Program-made: the position numbers and the translations under genes
DNA from: CP2-2F sp034432555
GTDB lineage: Bacteria > Chloroflexota > Anaerolineae > Aggregatilineales > UBA2796
Assembly: GCA_034432555.1 (NCBI GenBank)
Contig: DAOUBW010000038.1
Location: 130,913-194,912, forward strand
Direction: 5' to 3'
Length of the DNA: 64,000 bases
Notes under the pieces: model-generated
What the model was told of the DNA's origin: nothing
Seen by the model: only the letters and a program-made list of their open reading frames with translations
Databases searched by the model: none
Shown: positions 25,297-34,062 of the stretch, one piece after another
Numbering within the stretch: position 1 is the stretch's first letter
Layout of the letters: the number at the start of each line of letters is the position of its first letter

Positions 25297-25989
25297 ATGC
25301 TGCTCGCCATAGATACCGCCACACGCGCTTTGAGCCTTGCTCTGCATGATGGCAGCCAGGTGTATGCTGAATACACTTGGCAGACTGAAAGCCGCCACAC
25401 CGTTGAGCTGGTGCCAGCCATTCATAATGTGCTGCGCCAAGTGCGCCTGACTCCGCAAGACCTAACGCACCTTGCCGTCGCCCAAGGTCCCGGCTCGTTC
25501 AATGGCTTACGGGTCGGCTTCAGTGTGGCGCAGAGTTTCGCCTTTTCGCTGAATGTGCCGCTCATTGCCGTGCCAACGCTCGATATTACGGCGGCAGCCC
25601 AGCCACCCCTAACTGAAGACCTGATCGCCTTTGCCCAAGCAGGGCGCGGACGCCTGTGCGCGGCTGCCTACCGCTGGCAGGCAGATCAGGGCTGGCAAGT
25701 GCAGGGCGAAACACGCATTGGCTCGCCCGCTGCGCTCTTCGCCGCCTTTAGCGCGCCGCACACACCAACGCGCCTTGCCGGTGAGGTAGATAACACCGTG
25801 CGCGAGGCAGTCCATCAGCTTAACACGCGGGCAGACTGCCAACTGCACTTAACCGCGCCTGCCCTTGCCTTGCGGCGGGCAACTTTCCTTGCCGAGCTGG
25901 CGTGGGCGCGCTTCCGCAGCGGCGAACACGGCGATCCGCTGCACGCCGTGCCATTCTACTTGCATCAGCCGGGTGTGCCGCACCCATAG
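25297..25989 (+). CDS. tsaB: tRNA threonylcarbamoyladenosine biosynthesis protein TsaB
   Basis: 230 residues, ASKHA fold, the scaffold partner of TsaD in t6A synthesis. It begins LLAIDTATRALSLALHDG, followed by ESRHTVELVPAIHNVL, and the conserved VAQGPGSFNGLRVGFSVAQS at about 62-81. The C-terminal half is shorter than in some orthologues but complete. It lies 9 bp downstream of tsaE and is followed by rimI, the usual neighbourhood. ATG 25297 follows the tsaE stop closely. Confidence 0.94.
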   Translation: MLLAIDTATRALSLALHDGSQVYAEYTWQTESRHTVELVPAIHNVLRQVRLTPQDLTHLAVAQGPGSFNGLRVGFSVAQSFAFSLNVPLIAVPTLDITAAAQPPLTEDLIAFAQAGRGRLCAAAYRWQADQGWQVQGETRIGSPAALFAAFSAPHTPTRLAGEVDNTVREAVHQLNTRADCQLHLTAPALALRRATFLAELAWARFRSGEHGDPLHAVPFYLHQPGVPHP

Positions 25990-26013
25990 CCGCACGGCAA
26001 GGGCATTTTGAGC

Positions 26014-26577
26014 ATGTATACGCTGCGTTATATGACCCTACGGGATATTCCGCCAGTGCAGGAAATTGATCAGATTGCCTTTCAAACGCCGTGGTCTATC
26101 AATTCTTACATTTTTGAGATTAACGACAACCAGAGCGCACATATGGTTGTCTTGGAGACCAAGGGCGAGACACCAACCATTGTCGGCTACGGCGGCATGT
26201 GGCTAATCGAGGGTGAGGCGCACATCAGCACCATTGCCACCCATCCCGATTGGCGTGGGCGCGGGCTGGGCGAGGCGCTGTTAGCAGGCATGGTGCTGCG
26301 CGGAATCAGCCTGAGCGCCACCTACAGCGTCCTAGAGGTGCGCGTGAGCAACGTTGCGGCTATCAACCTCTATCGCAAATATGAATACCAGATCGTCAGC
26401 CTGCGAAAAGGCTATTACCGCGACAACAATGAAGATGCCTATCTGATGCACCTTGCGCCGCTGGATGATGCCTATAATGCACGCTTTGAGGCGCGCTGGC
26501 AAACCCTCCAAACACGGGTTGCCTTTGCCAACCTGCTGATGCAAGGGCGACCGGGCAGCCGTGAGCCGATTGTCTAG
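26014..26577 (+). CDS. rimI: Ribosomal protein S18-alanine N-acetyltransferase (GNAT)
   Basis: About 187 residues with a GNAT fold. MTLRDIPPVQEIDQIAF and TPWSINSYIFEI match the RimI N-terminus. The acetyl-CoA loop is HPDWRGRGLGEALLAG (R/Q-x-x-G-x-G/A), and LEVRVSNVAAINLYRKYEY is the conserved C-terminal strand-helix. RimI acetylates the N-terminal Ala of S18, and in many bacteria sits beside tsaB as here. ATG 26014 has AAGGG 10 nt upstream; an in-frame TTG at 26008 is less likely. The C-terminus is about 30 residues longer than E. coli RimI. Confidence 0.9.
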   Translation: MYTLRYMTLRDIPPVQEIDQIAFQTPWSINSYIFEINDNQSAHMVVLETKGETPTIVGYGGMWLIEGEAHISTIATHPDWRGRGLGEALLAGMVLRGISLSATYSVLEVRVSNVAAINLYRKYEYQIVSLRKGYYRDNNEDAYLMHLAPLDDAYNARFEARWQTLQTRVAFANLLMQGRPGSREPIV

Positions 26578-26594
26578 AAAAGGAGTCCTATCTG

Positions 26595-27254
26595 ATGACC
26601 GAATCGTTGAGCCTTGAGCAGCGACAGGCTGCGCTGGAGGCAATTGCTGCACAGGTACGTGCTTGTGATAAATGCGCACTGCACGCCGCCGGGCGCACCA
26701 ACGCCGTGCCGGGCGCGGGCGATTATGCCGCCGAGATTATGTTCATTGGCGAAGGACCCGGCTTCAACGAAGATCGGCAAGGCTTGCCTTTCGTTGGGCA
26801 ATCGGGCAAGTTGCTGGAAGAAATGCTGACCCTGATCGGTCTGACTCGCACTCAGGTGTTCATTACCAACGTGGTGAAGTGCCGTCCGCCTGAAAACCGC
26901 GATCCGCAGCCGGATGAAGTCTCCACCTGCACACAGGCGTATCTCTACCGCCAAATTGAGCTGATCGCACCGAAAGTCATCGTGACCCTAGGGCGCTTCA
27001 GCATGGGCTTGTTTTTCCCAAACGCCAAAATTACGCAGATTCATGGGCAGGCAAAGTGGCAGGATGGGCGCGCTTACTTGCCGCTTTACCATCCGGCGGC
27101 AGTGCTGCGGAACATGGCAACGCTCAAGCCGCAGATGGAGGCAGATTTCAGGAAGATTCCGCAGTTGGTGGCGGCGTGGGATGCTCAGCAGTCAGCCCCG
27201 ACGACGCGTCCGCCTGCTCAATCTGAACCACCTGAACAACTGACCCTTTTTTAG
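26595..27254 (+). CDS. Type-4 (Fe-S) uracil-DNA glycosylase
   Basis: 219 residues. It excises uracil from DNA. Two cluster cysteines are C24 and C27 (ACDKCALH); the others are in VVKCRPPENRDPQPDEVSTC. Motif A is FIGEGPGFNED and motif B is LPLYHPAAVL, both of the thermophile/type-4 class. After a Pro/Thr-rich tail the protein ends in EQLTLF, close to the QL(S/D)LF beta-clamp-binding consensus, so it may dock on the replication clamp. It has an AAGGAG site and is the last gene of the tsaE operon. Confidence 0.93.
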   Translation: MTESLSLEQRQAALEAIAAQVRACDKCALHAAGRTNAVPGAGDYAAEIMFIGEGPGFNEDRQGLPFVGQSGKLLEEMLTLIGLTRTQVFITNVVKCRPPENRDPQPDEVSTCTQAYLYRQIELIAPKVIVTLGRFSMGLFFPNAKITQIHGQAKWQDGRAYLPLYHPAAVLRNMATLKPQMEADFRKIPQLVAAWDAQQSAPTTRPPAQSEPPEQLTLF

Positions 27255-27265
27255 GTATAGGCAGC

Positions 27266-27293
27266 CTGTGGGCGGAAGGTTTTCCGCCCACAG
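27266..27293. terminator. Hairpin between convergent udg and RIO kinase genes
   Basis: A perfect 12-bp stem CTGTGGGCGGAA / TTCCGCCCACAG (27266-27277, 27282-27293) with a 4-nt loop. It lacks a strong T-run on either side, but sits alone between two converging genes, so it probably ends or protects transcripts from both. Confidence 0.6.
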
Positions 27294-27301
27294 ACACAGC
27301 C

Positions 27302-28348
27302 CTATTCCTCCGCATCCATATCACCAAGCAGGTCTTCTAGTTCCTCAGGGTCAGGATCGCTTGCTAAGCGATCCGGCGGTGCTTGGACGTGCTGCTGCCA
27401 CAACTGTTCAGTGATGGCTTTGGGTGAAGCGCGCACGCCATACTCAGCAAAGTAACTGCACACGCGTTCCACATCACGCGCCAACAGGCGATAGGCAGCG
27501 CGGTTGGTGCGGCAGTCCGTCACCTGTGGGAAGTCAATCAAGGTGATCTCACCTTCCCAATACAGGATGTTGTAGGCAGACAGATCGCCGTGTACCATGC
27601 CACGTTGCAGCATGAGCGCGATGTTACGCAGCACTTCCTCAAAAAGCGGTTGTGCTTCGTCCGCTGCCAGCCCAACTTCATGCAAGGTTGGCGCGGGAAT
27701 GCGCTCGTCACCGATGTAGGTCATCAAAATGCCGTTTTCAGCAGCGGCATATGGGCGCGGCACAGCAGCACCTGCCTGCCAAAGCACATCTAGCATTTTG
27801 AACTCGTGCATTAACCAAGAAGTATGCGCCACCTGTGCGCCGAACTTGGTCTTTTTGTTCAGGGCGCGGATGCTGCGATCATCGCGCACTTCTTTACCAT
27901 CTAGGCTCAGCACGGTGCGCCCTTCGCGGTAGAGCCTATCATTGCGCAGGTTGCGAAACATGCGCGGACGGTAAATTTTCGCCGCCAGCAGGTTTGTGCC
28001 AAGCGTTGGGTGCGCCGTGCAGCAGTAGACGCTTGCCTCCTTGCCGCCTTTGACCTGCGCCAGCACATCGGTGATGAGCGATTGGTCAAAGAACGGGCGC
28101 AATGAATCGGTTAGCCAAAGTTCTTCCTGACTGTCTGTACGTGGTTTATAGGTCGTCTGCAAACCATTTTCCAGACCGATGCGGCTGTCCACGATCTCAC
28201 TGATGATCTGCTGCTCAGTCTTTTTCGGCTTGTGATGCGGCTTTGGTGTACGGCGGCGTTGGCTGGCACCTTCCAACTTGAACTTACGGGCATAAAACGC
28301 GGTGTCGTCCGCGTCGTCGTCGAACGAATCGTAATCAAAACGGCTCAA
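27302..28348 (-). CDS. RIO-family serine protein kinase
   Basis: About 348 residues. The N-terminal third is charged (RRRTPKPHHKPKKTEQQ) and the RIO kinase core spans residues 75-310. The phosphate-loop region is VKGGKEASVYCC, the ATP-binding Lys is in LLAAKIYRPRMF, the catalytic loop is MVHGDLSAYNILYW, and the metal-binding Asp is in LIDFPQVTD. The acidic C-terminus is EDLLGDMDAEE. Bacterial RIO kinases have no agreed substrate. A TTG at 28348 is preferred to GTG 28369 because AAGGGG lies 8 nt before it. A promoter near 28627-28655 implies a leader of roughly 270 nt with a structured element. Confidence 0.88.
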   Translation of the reverse strand: MSRFDYDSFDDDADDTAFYARKFKLEGASQRRRTPKPHHKPKKTEQQIISEIVDSRIGLENGLQTTYKPRTDSQEELWLTDSLRPFFDQSLITDVLAQVKGGKEASVYCCTAHPTLGTNLLAAKIYRPRMFRNLRNDRLYREGRTVLSLDGKEVRDDRSIRALNKKTKFGAQVAHTSWLMHEFKMLDVLWQAGAAVPRPYAAAENGILMTYIGDERIPAPTLHEVGLAADEAQPLFEEVLRNIALMLQRGMVHGDLSAYNILYWEGEITLIDFPQVTDCRTNRAAYRLLARDVERVCSYFAEYGVRASPKAITEQLWQQHVQAPPDRLASDPDPEELEDLLGDMDAEE

Positions 28349-28465
28349 GGTCGTGTCCCCTTGTTGCACAGCATGTTATTCGGTTGATAGTGTGAGTTCA
28401 GGTGCTACGCACGCAAGCAGGCATCAGCCGCCGCAGTGCACCGATAGAATATGCAGGTCTTTAGG

Positions 28466-28595
28466 GGGTATGCCTAGGTGGACAGGATTCGCGGTGAGCG
28501 CGTGGTGCGGTCAGCTGTTGGGCGTGTGACGGACAGGCATACCCAATCCCGCAAGGGCTTGCAGGGTTTTCACATTTGCCATAACGGATATGCCT
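28466..28595 (-). promoter_or_regulatory. Structured leader of the RIO-kinase transcript with alternative pairing
   Basis: Three related segments in transcript order: A AGGCATATCC (28586-28595), B GGGTATGCCT (28535-28544), C AGGCATACCC (28466-28475). B can pair with C over 10 perfect base pairs, or with A over 10 with one G-U, so the two hairpins exclude each other. This resembles an attenuator or riboswitch expression platform. I recognise no known RNA class, and no T-run terminator follows C. Confidence 0.45.
28511..28582 (-). CDS. Candidate small leader ORF (23 aa)
   Basis: ATG 28582 to TGA 28511 encodes 23 residues, beginning MANVKTLQALAGLGMP. A GAGG lies 11 nt upstream. It covers segment B of the alternative pairing in the RIO-kinase leader, so its translation could influence folding. 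There is no homology I recognise, and chance occurrence is quite possible. Confidence 0.25.
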   Translation of the reverse strand: MANVKTLQALAGLGMPVRHTPNS

Positions 28596-28626
28596 CACTT
28601 TCGCGCAAAATTACGATACGAAACCT

Positions 28627-28655
28627 AGTATAGCAGCACTTTTTAAGTTTGTCTA
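28627..28655 (-). promoter_or_regulatory. Promoter of the RIO-kinase transcript
   Basis: On the minus strand TAGACA (28650-28655), 17-bp spacer, TATACT (28627-28632). It matches five of six at both hexamers with ideal spacing. It gives a leader of about 270 nt before the TTG start. Confidence 0.62.
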
Positions 28656-28940
28656 GAGGTCAGGACGGATCGAGAAGGTGGAGTTTGTGATGATAGCCTA
28701 GTAGCCAACCCCTATCCCTATCCCCGCCAGCAAGGAAAGGGAATCGGAGGATGTGGAAAGTCCCGCCTTGCGTGCAGGGTGGGACTTAGGGTGAGGCTTA
28801 TGAAGGCGATTTACACAACTTTCGTAGTACATCCTTGATCTTCATCACTCACAGACGGATCAAGAAGGTGAGGGGTGGTGATAGGCTATCCAACGAGAAC
28901 CGATATGAGAACGCACCAAGGCACGTCCTGCGGGCATAGG
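28656..28940. other. Gene-free interval with imperfect direct repeats and a hairpin
   Basis: No acceptable gene. Two imperfect copies of a roughly 35-bp sequence starting GACGGATC(G/A)AGAAGGTG lie at about 28664 and 28854. A hairpin with AAGTCCC / GGGACTT arms lies at 28758-28787. The strand and role are unknown; it may be a degenerate dispersed repeat. Confidence 0.35.
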
Positions 28941-29963
28941 CTAATAGCCGCTGCTCAGATCAACGCGGTTGAGCAAGTCTTTCTTCTCCAGATAGCGCTC
29001 TAGGTTCTCGGTGAACAGGTCGGCGGCGCGCTCATGGTAGCGTGAGGTGTTGCCGGCAAGGTGTGGGCTGATGATCACATTCTCCATGCTCCACAGCGGG
29101 CTGGATTGCGGCAGTGGCTCACGGGCAAACACATCCAGTGCCGCGCCGCCCAGCTTGCCCGCCTTCAGTGCTGCAATCAGGGCGTCCTCATCCACCACGC
29201 CGCCGCGCCCAACGTTGATAAAGATAGCGTGTGGCTGCATGGCGGCAAACACGCTGGCATCAATGTAGCCGCGTGTTTGCGAAGTCAGCGGCAAGGTGAC
29301 CAATACAAAATCGCAGGCGCCCACCATAGAGCGGATCGCCTCTGGCGGATAGAGGCGATCCACAAATTCGCCCTGCGGATCGCCAACACCTTCTTCCTCG
29401 TATTCATTGCGGCTGGCGGGCTGCATTACGTTGCGCTTGGTGGCGAGCACCGTCATGCCGAATGCTTTGGCAAGGCGCGCTGTGGCGCGTCCGATGCTGC
29501 CATAGCCAACAATGCCAAGCGTAGAGTCGCGCAGTTCACGCGGCAGGAACAACTCAAAGCGCTTCTCAGACCATTCCGCACGTGCCTGATGACGTAGCAT
29601 CAACGGAATCTTGCGGGCATGTGCCAGCATCATGGTGAAGGTGTATTCGGCGATGGTGGAAGCATGAATGCCGCTGGCAGTCGTCAAGATCACATTCTGG
29701 TTCTGAATAACAGGCGATTCGATGACCGAGTCAATGCCGGCGAAGTGCAGTTGAATCCAACGCAAACGCAATGCTTGATCAGGTTCGGGCAGCAGCCGTG
29801 CTGTGTAGAGAATATCCGTGTTTGCCCACACCTCACGCGGAATCTCATTGGCGTTGCGCGCAAGGCTGCGCGTGAACTTCAGGCGCGGCGAGAGGCTTTT
29901 CAAGCGATTCATGATCGTATCGTTGAAATCGACCAGAACAAGCACATTCAGCGTTTCATCCAT
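28941..29963 (-). CDS. D-2-hydroxyacid dehydrogenase family protein
   Basis: About 340 residues. The NAD-binding signature LGIVGYGSIGRATARLAKAFG (two pieces around residue 150), the INVGRGGVVDEDALIAAL catalytic-Arg region, and SPHLAGNTSRYHERA with the catalytic His are clear. This is the subgroup with CtBP/YcdW-like glyoxylate/hydroxypyruvate reductases; the substrate is not determined. ATG 29963 has AGGGAA upstream and the coding frame starts MDETLNVLVLVDF; the longer frame back to 30032 lacks such a site. A terminator separates it from the ABC genes upstream. Confidence 0.9.
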   Translation of the reverse strand: MDETLNVLVLVDFNDTIMNRLKSLSPRLKFTRSLARNANEIPREVWANTDILYTARLLPEPDQALRLRWIQLHFAGIDSVIESPVIQNQNVILTTASGIHASTIAEYTFTMMLAHARKIPLMLRHQARAEWSEKRFELFLPRELRDSTLGIVGYGSIGRATARLAKAFGMTVLATKRNVMQPASRNEYEEEGVGDPQGEFVDRLYPPEAIRSMVGACDFVLVTLPLTSQTRGYIDASVFAAMQPHAIFINVGRGGVVDEDALIAALKAGKLGGAALDVFAREPLPQSSPLWSMENVIISPHLAGNTSRYHERAADLFTENLERYLEKKDLLNRVDLSSGY

Positions 29964-29979
29964 GTGATTTCTTTTCCCT

Positions 29980-30028
29980 AAAAACACAAACGGCGTGGCA
30001 GTTGCTGTAGTGCATCGCTGCCACGCCG
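29980..30028 (-). terminator. Intrinsic terminator of the ABC exporter operon
   Basis: On the minus strand an 11-bp stem CGGCGTGGCAG / CTGCCACGCCG (29991-30001, 30018-30028) is followed by TTTGTGTTTTT. It lies 19 bp after the stop of the ABC subunit gene. Confidence 0.85.
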
Positions 30029-30046
30029 TCAAGTCTACCGAGATTT

Positions 30047-31975
30047 TCAGTTCGCGCTATGGTGCAGCGAGGTTGCCTCTAGCGGACGCGCATACGCCAT
30101 CGTGTACAGATCGCGGTAGGCGCCGCCCTGCGCCAAGAGCGCCTGATGTGAGCCTTGCTCTACGATCATGCCGTGATCCATCACCACAATCAGATCGGCG
30201 CTGGTGATGGTGCTGAGCCGATGGGCGATCACAAAGCTGGTGCGCCCTTTTAGCAGCCGCTTCAAAGCATCTTGGATGACCTTCTCGGTCTGTGTATCAA
30301 TGCTGCTGGTTGCCTCATCAAGGATCAGGATACGCGGATCGGCAAGCAAGGCACGCGCAAACGAGATTAACTGCTTCTGCCCTGCCGAAAGGATCGCGCC
30401 ACCTTCGCGCACTTCGGTATAGTAACCATTCTCCAGCTTGCTGATGAAGCTATCCGCACCGACTGCCTTTGCCGCCTCGATCACTTCCTCGTCAGACGCA
30501 TCCAAGCGCCCATAGCGGATGTTATCCATGACTGTGCCGCTGAACAGGTGCGTTTCTTGGACGACGACGCCCATCTGCCGCCGCAGGCTCTCTTGTGTCA
30601 CCTTACGGATGTCGTACCCATCAATGGTAATGCGCCCTTCAGTTACTTCATAGAAGCGCGAGAGCAGTTTCACAATGCTGGTTTTGCCCGCGCCGGTATG
30701 CCCAACCAGCGCCACCGTATAGCCTGCTGGCACATCCAGCGTAACGTGCTTCAGGACGGCAGGCGGCGTATGGTTATCGCTCAGGCTGCCCGAATGATCT
30801 TGCGCCTGCCCGTTGCCGCCATTCGACGCGCCCTTGCCATTCTTGCTGTGTTTGCCGTTCTGCCCATAGCGCTCCGAGACTTTCATCGGGGGATAGGCAA
30901 ACGAGACATCCTCGAAGCGCACATGCCCTTGAATAGTTGGCAGTTCCACCGCATCAGGCGCATCTTGAATATCAAGCGGCGTATCCATCAGAGTGAAGAT
31001 TTTGCCGCCGGCTGCCATCACCGCTTGGAAGATGTTATAGCGCTGTGCCAACATGCGGATTGGGAAGAAAAGCTGTTCGATGTACAGCACGAATGTGAGC
31101 AGTGTTGCCACACTGATCGTCTGATCCAGCACCAGTGAGCCGCCGACATACACCAACGTACCAAGCGCCACACCGCCTACCAATTCGATGCCGGGAAAGA
31201 ACAAGCTGGCAACCCACGCCGCCCGCAAGCTGGATTTGAGGTGCGCGTGATTGATCTGTTCAGCAAAACGGCGGTAGTTCTGCCCCTGCCGTGCATATGC
31301 CTGTGTGACGCGGATAGCGTTGAATGCTTCTGAGAGTTCGGCGTTGTTGGCGGAATTCGTCTCGCGCTGCACGTTGTATGCCTTGCGTGCGTAAATACGC
31401 CAGTAGTTCGCCATAATGGTGACAACCGCCACCACCACCAACGCGATCAGCGTCAGTGGCAGGCTGATGAAAAGCATGGCGATCACAATGCCGAATAGGA
31501 TCAAAATATCGCGCACGGCACCTACCACTGCGAAGGTGATTGCCTCGCGTAGCACGTTCACATCGCCGATCACGCGGGCGATCAGCTTACCCGTCTCGTA
31601 GCTGCTGAAGAATGAGAGCGAAAGGCGCTGAATGTGCGAAAACAACTCGTCGCGCAGCTTTTGGATGATGCGCTGCCCTGCAAAGGACATATTCATCACC
31701 TGAATGCGGAAGCCGATCTGCGCCGCGCCATCCAGCAGCAGGTAGGTGATGACACCCAGCAGCACGTATTGCAAATTGCCCTTCAAAATGCCTTCATCTA
31801 CGGCAAAGCCGATCAACGGCGGACCTGCAATGTAGCCCAGCACCGTCAGCAGTGCGCCGCCTAAAGCGATCCGCACGTTGCGCCCATAGGGCGAAAGATA
31901 CCCTAGCAGTCGCTTAGTCACTGCCCAATCGAAAACCTTATCCGCCTCCGCCAGCGCGGCACCCATCATACCCAT
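30047..31975 (-). CDS. ABC exporter subunit, canonical ATP site (heterodimer partner)
   Basis: 642 residues: six-helix exporter domain (to about 330) and ATPase domain. Walker A GHTGAGKTS, Walker B LILDEATSSID with the catalytic Glu, and H-loop IAHRLST are intact, but the signature is LSAGQKQ rather than LSGGQ. A Gly/Asn/Lys-rich insert (GQNGKHSKNGKGASNGG) lies before the ATPase strand, around residue 375. It is 5 bp downstream of the partner gene. Together they match the TM287/288 or LmrCD type of asymmetric exporter; the cargo is unknown. AAAGGA precedes ATG 31975. Confidence 0.92.
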   Translation of the reverse strand: MGMMGAALAEADKVFDWAVTKRLLGYLSPYGRNVRIALGGALLTVLGYIAGPPLIGFAVDEGILKGNLQYVLLGVITYLLLDGAAQIGFRIQVMNMSFAGQRIIQKLRDELFSHIQRLSLSFFSSYETGKLIARVIGDVNVLREAITFAVVGAVRDILILFGIVIAMLFISLPLTLIALVVVAVVTIMANYWRIYARKAYNVQRETNSANNAELSEAFNAIRVTQAYARQGQNYRRFAEQINHAHLKSSLRAAWVASLFFPGIELVGGVALGTLVYVGGSLVLDQTISVATLLTFVLYIEQLFFPIRMLAQRYNIFQAVMAAGGKIFTLMDTPLDIQDAPDAVELPTIQGHVRFEDVSFAYPPMKVSERYGQNGKHSKNGKGASNGGNGQAQDHSGSLSDNHTPPAVLKHVTLDVPAGYTVALVGHTGAGKTSIVKLLSRFYEVTEGRITIDGYDIRKVTQESLRRQMGVVVQETHLFSGTVMDNIRYGRLDASDEEVIEAAKAVGADSFISKLENGYYTEVREGGAILSAGQKQLISFARALLADPRILILDEATSSIDTQTEKVIQDALKRLLKGRTSFVIAHRLSTITSADLIVVMDHGMIVEQGSHQALLAQGGAYRDLYTMAYARPLEATSLHHSAN

Positions 31976-31980
31976 AGCTC

Positions 31981-33819
31981 TTAGTGTCCTTTCTGTTCCA
32001 CCAAGCCGCCGGTCGCCAGCATTTCGCGTCTCATACGCTCTTGATCTTGCAACTGTAAGCGGTAAATTTCGGCATAGCGCCCGCCCTTTGCCAGCAGCTC
32101 GGTGTGTGTGCCGCGCTCTACGATCTCGCCTTTGTCAATCACCAGAATCTGATCGGCTTTCTGCACTGTTGTCAGGCGCTGTGCGATGATGAACGTCGTG
32201 CGCCCTGCCATCAAGCGCTCTAGCGCCTCTTGGATCAAGTATTCGGTGCGCGTATCCACGCTGCTGGTCGAATCGTCTAGGATGAGGATGCGCGGATCGA
32301 TCAGCAAGGCGCGAGCGATCGCAATCCGCTGCCGCTGACCACCGCTGACCGTCACGCCACGCTCACCGACGCGAGTCGCGTAGCCATCCGGAAATTCGGT
32401 GATGAAGTCGTGCGCGTTGGCAGCCTTCGCCGCCGCGATTACTTCCTCAAGCGTTGCCTCAGGACGCCCATAGGCGATATTCTCCTGAATGCTGGCAGAA
32501 AACAAGAGCGATTCTTGCAGCACAATGCCGATCTGACGGCGCAGGCTATCCAACTGCACAGCGCGCACATCTATGCCGTCAATGGTAACGCGCCCTTCGC
32601 TCACCTCGTAGAAGCGCGGAATCAGGCTGACCAGCGTGCTTTTGCCAGAGCCTGTCAGACCGAGCAGCGCGACCACTTCACCACTTTTCGCCTCCAAATT
32701 GATGTTTTTGAGCGTCAGCGGCAGCTCTGGCTCATAGCGAAAGCTCACGTTTTCAAAGCGCACGTCACCCTTGATGGGCGGCATCGGCGGTGCATTCGGC
32801 GCATCACTGATGGTGATCGGCGCGTCCATAATCTCAAAAATACGGCGGCTGCTGGTGATCGCCTGTGTGGTTAGGATAATCACAAAGCCGATGAAACGGA
32901 TCGGCTGACCCAGCAGCAGCACATAAGCGTTGAACGACACGATCAAGCCCACGCTAACACCTGCCATGCCGGCATCCGCCAGCAAACCGCCCACCAACAG
33001 CACCGCACCAAGCGAGAGCGTTACGAAATAAGCGCTTAGTGGCAGAAAAAGCGCCCAACGCCGCACAAGGCTGATTTGTTCTTCGTAGAGCATATCGTTT
33101 TGGGCGCCGAATTTCTCCACTTCGTGGCGTTCACGGGCAAAAGCGCGCACCACTTGCGCGCCGATGACGTTCTCTTGGAGTTGGTTGCCCAGTTTTTGCA
33201 GGCGCTCCATGATGGCGCGCCAACGCGGATCCACCTCATTCACAAACTTGAACGAAAGGAATGCCAACGGAATAAGCGGCACAAAGGCAACAATGGTCAG
33301 CGGCACGTTTGCCGTCAACATCAAAGCAGCCGCACCGATGATCAGAAGCAGCGTGTTCAAGCCGTCAATCAGTCCGTAGGCAAAATAACGCTGCACTTCG
33401 TCTACATCGCTGATTGCCACTGTGATCAAGGTGCCAGTCTGCGCCTTATCGTGGTAGCTGAACGGCAGATTCTGCACTTTATCGTAAAGCTGATTCCGCA
33501 TGTCGTAGGTGATGTAGTGCGAAAGGCGCTCACCAAAATAGCGAAAGACGAAGCCCGCTGCACCGCGCAGCACACCAAGCCCAACAATCAATAAGCCAGC
33601 CGCTAAGAGGAAGCTGTTATCACCGGCTTTGATGCCGCTATCAATCACTTCGCGCAGCACACGCGGAATAAGGACGGCTAAGGCGCTGCTGAGGATTAGC
33701 CCGATAAAGGCAAAAGCTGCCAAATTGCGGTAGGGGCGCAAATAGCCCATGATGCGCCGCCAAAGGGCAAAATTGCTGGCTTTGCCAGCGGCGGAGCGCG
33801 ACTCGCTGCTCAGTTGCAT
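31981..33819 (-). CDS. ABC exporter subunit with degenerate ATP site (heterodimer partner)
   Basis: About 612 residues: exporter membrane domain with six helices and an ATPase domain. Walker A is GLTGSGKST and the signature VSGGQRQR. The catalytic Glu after Walker B is replaced by Asp (LILDDSTSSVD) and the H-loop His by Gln (IIAQRLTTV). Such changes mark the non-hydrolysing composite site in heterodimeric exporters. ATG 33819 follows AGGAG by 7 nt. It is first in the two-gene operon. Confidence 0.92.
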   Translation of the reverse strand: MQLSSESRSAAGKASNFALWRRIMGYLRPYRNLAAFAFIGLILSSALAVLIPRVLREVIDSGIKAGDNSFLLAAGLLIVGLGVLRGAAGFVFRYFGERLSHYITYDMRNQLYDKVQNLPFSYHDKAQTGTLITVAISDVDEVQRYFAYGLIDGLNTLLLIIGAAALMLTANVPLTIVAFVPLIPLAFLSFKFVNEVDPRWRAIMERLQKLGNQLQENVIGAQVVRAFARERHEVEKFGAQNDMLYEEQISLVRRWALFLPLSAYFVTLSLGAVLLVGGLLADAGMAGVSVGLIVSFNAYVLLLGQPIRFIGFVIILTTQAITSSRRIFEIMDAPITISDAPNAPPMPPIKGDVRFENVSFRYEPELPLTLKNINLEAKSGEVVALLGLTGSGKSTLVSLIPRFYEVSEGRVTIDGIDVRAVQLDSLRRQIGIVLQESLLFSASIQENIAYGRPEATLEEVIAAAKAANAHDFITEFPDGYATRVGERGVTVSGGQRQRIAIARALLIDPRILILDDSTSSVDTRTEYLIQEALERLMAGRTTFIIAQRLTTVQKADQILVIDKGEIVERGTHTELLAKGGRYAEIYRLQLQDQERMRREMLATGGLVEQKGH

Positions 33820-34062
33820 TCGGAGACTCCTATCATGGCATTGGTTGGAATGCGGAAGGTGCGGACGCACAACGGCGACTCGCTAAGCATAGCGAACTTT
33901 TGTGCGTATAGCAACGGTTCACTACGGCTCAAGATTGATGCTACTGCAACGCACCTCTAAAGTTTAGCAGCCAGTGGGTAGGCGTGGCATGGGACTAAAG
34001 GCGGATTTTGACGGTTTAGAAGGCGGCGCAGGCGAACGCAATCACCTGCGCCATAGCTGATT

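Noticed and set aside
28466..28544. SRP or other known ncRNA
   Set aside because: The 10-bp stem suggests structure, but the SRP core (GGTCAGG / GGAAGGAAGCAGCC) is absent and nothing matches a class I know.
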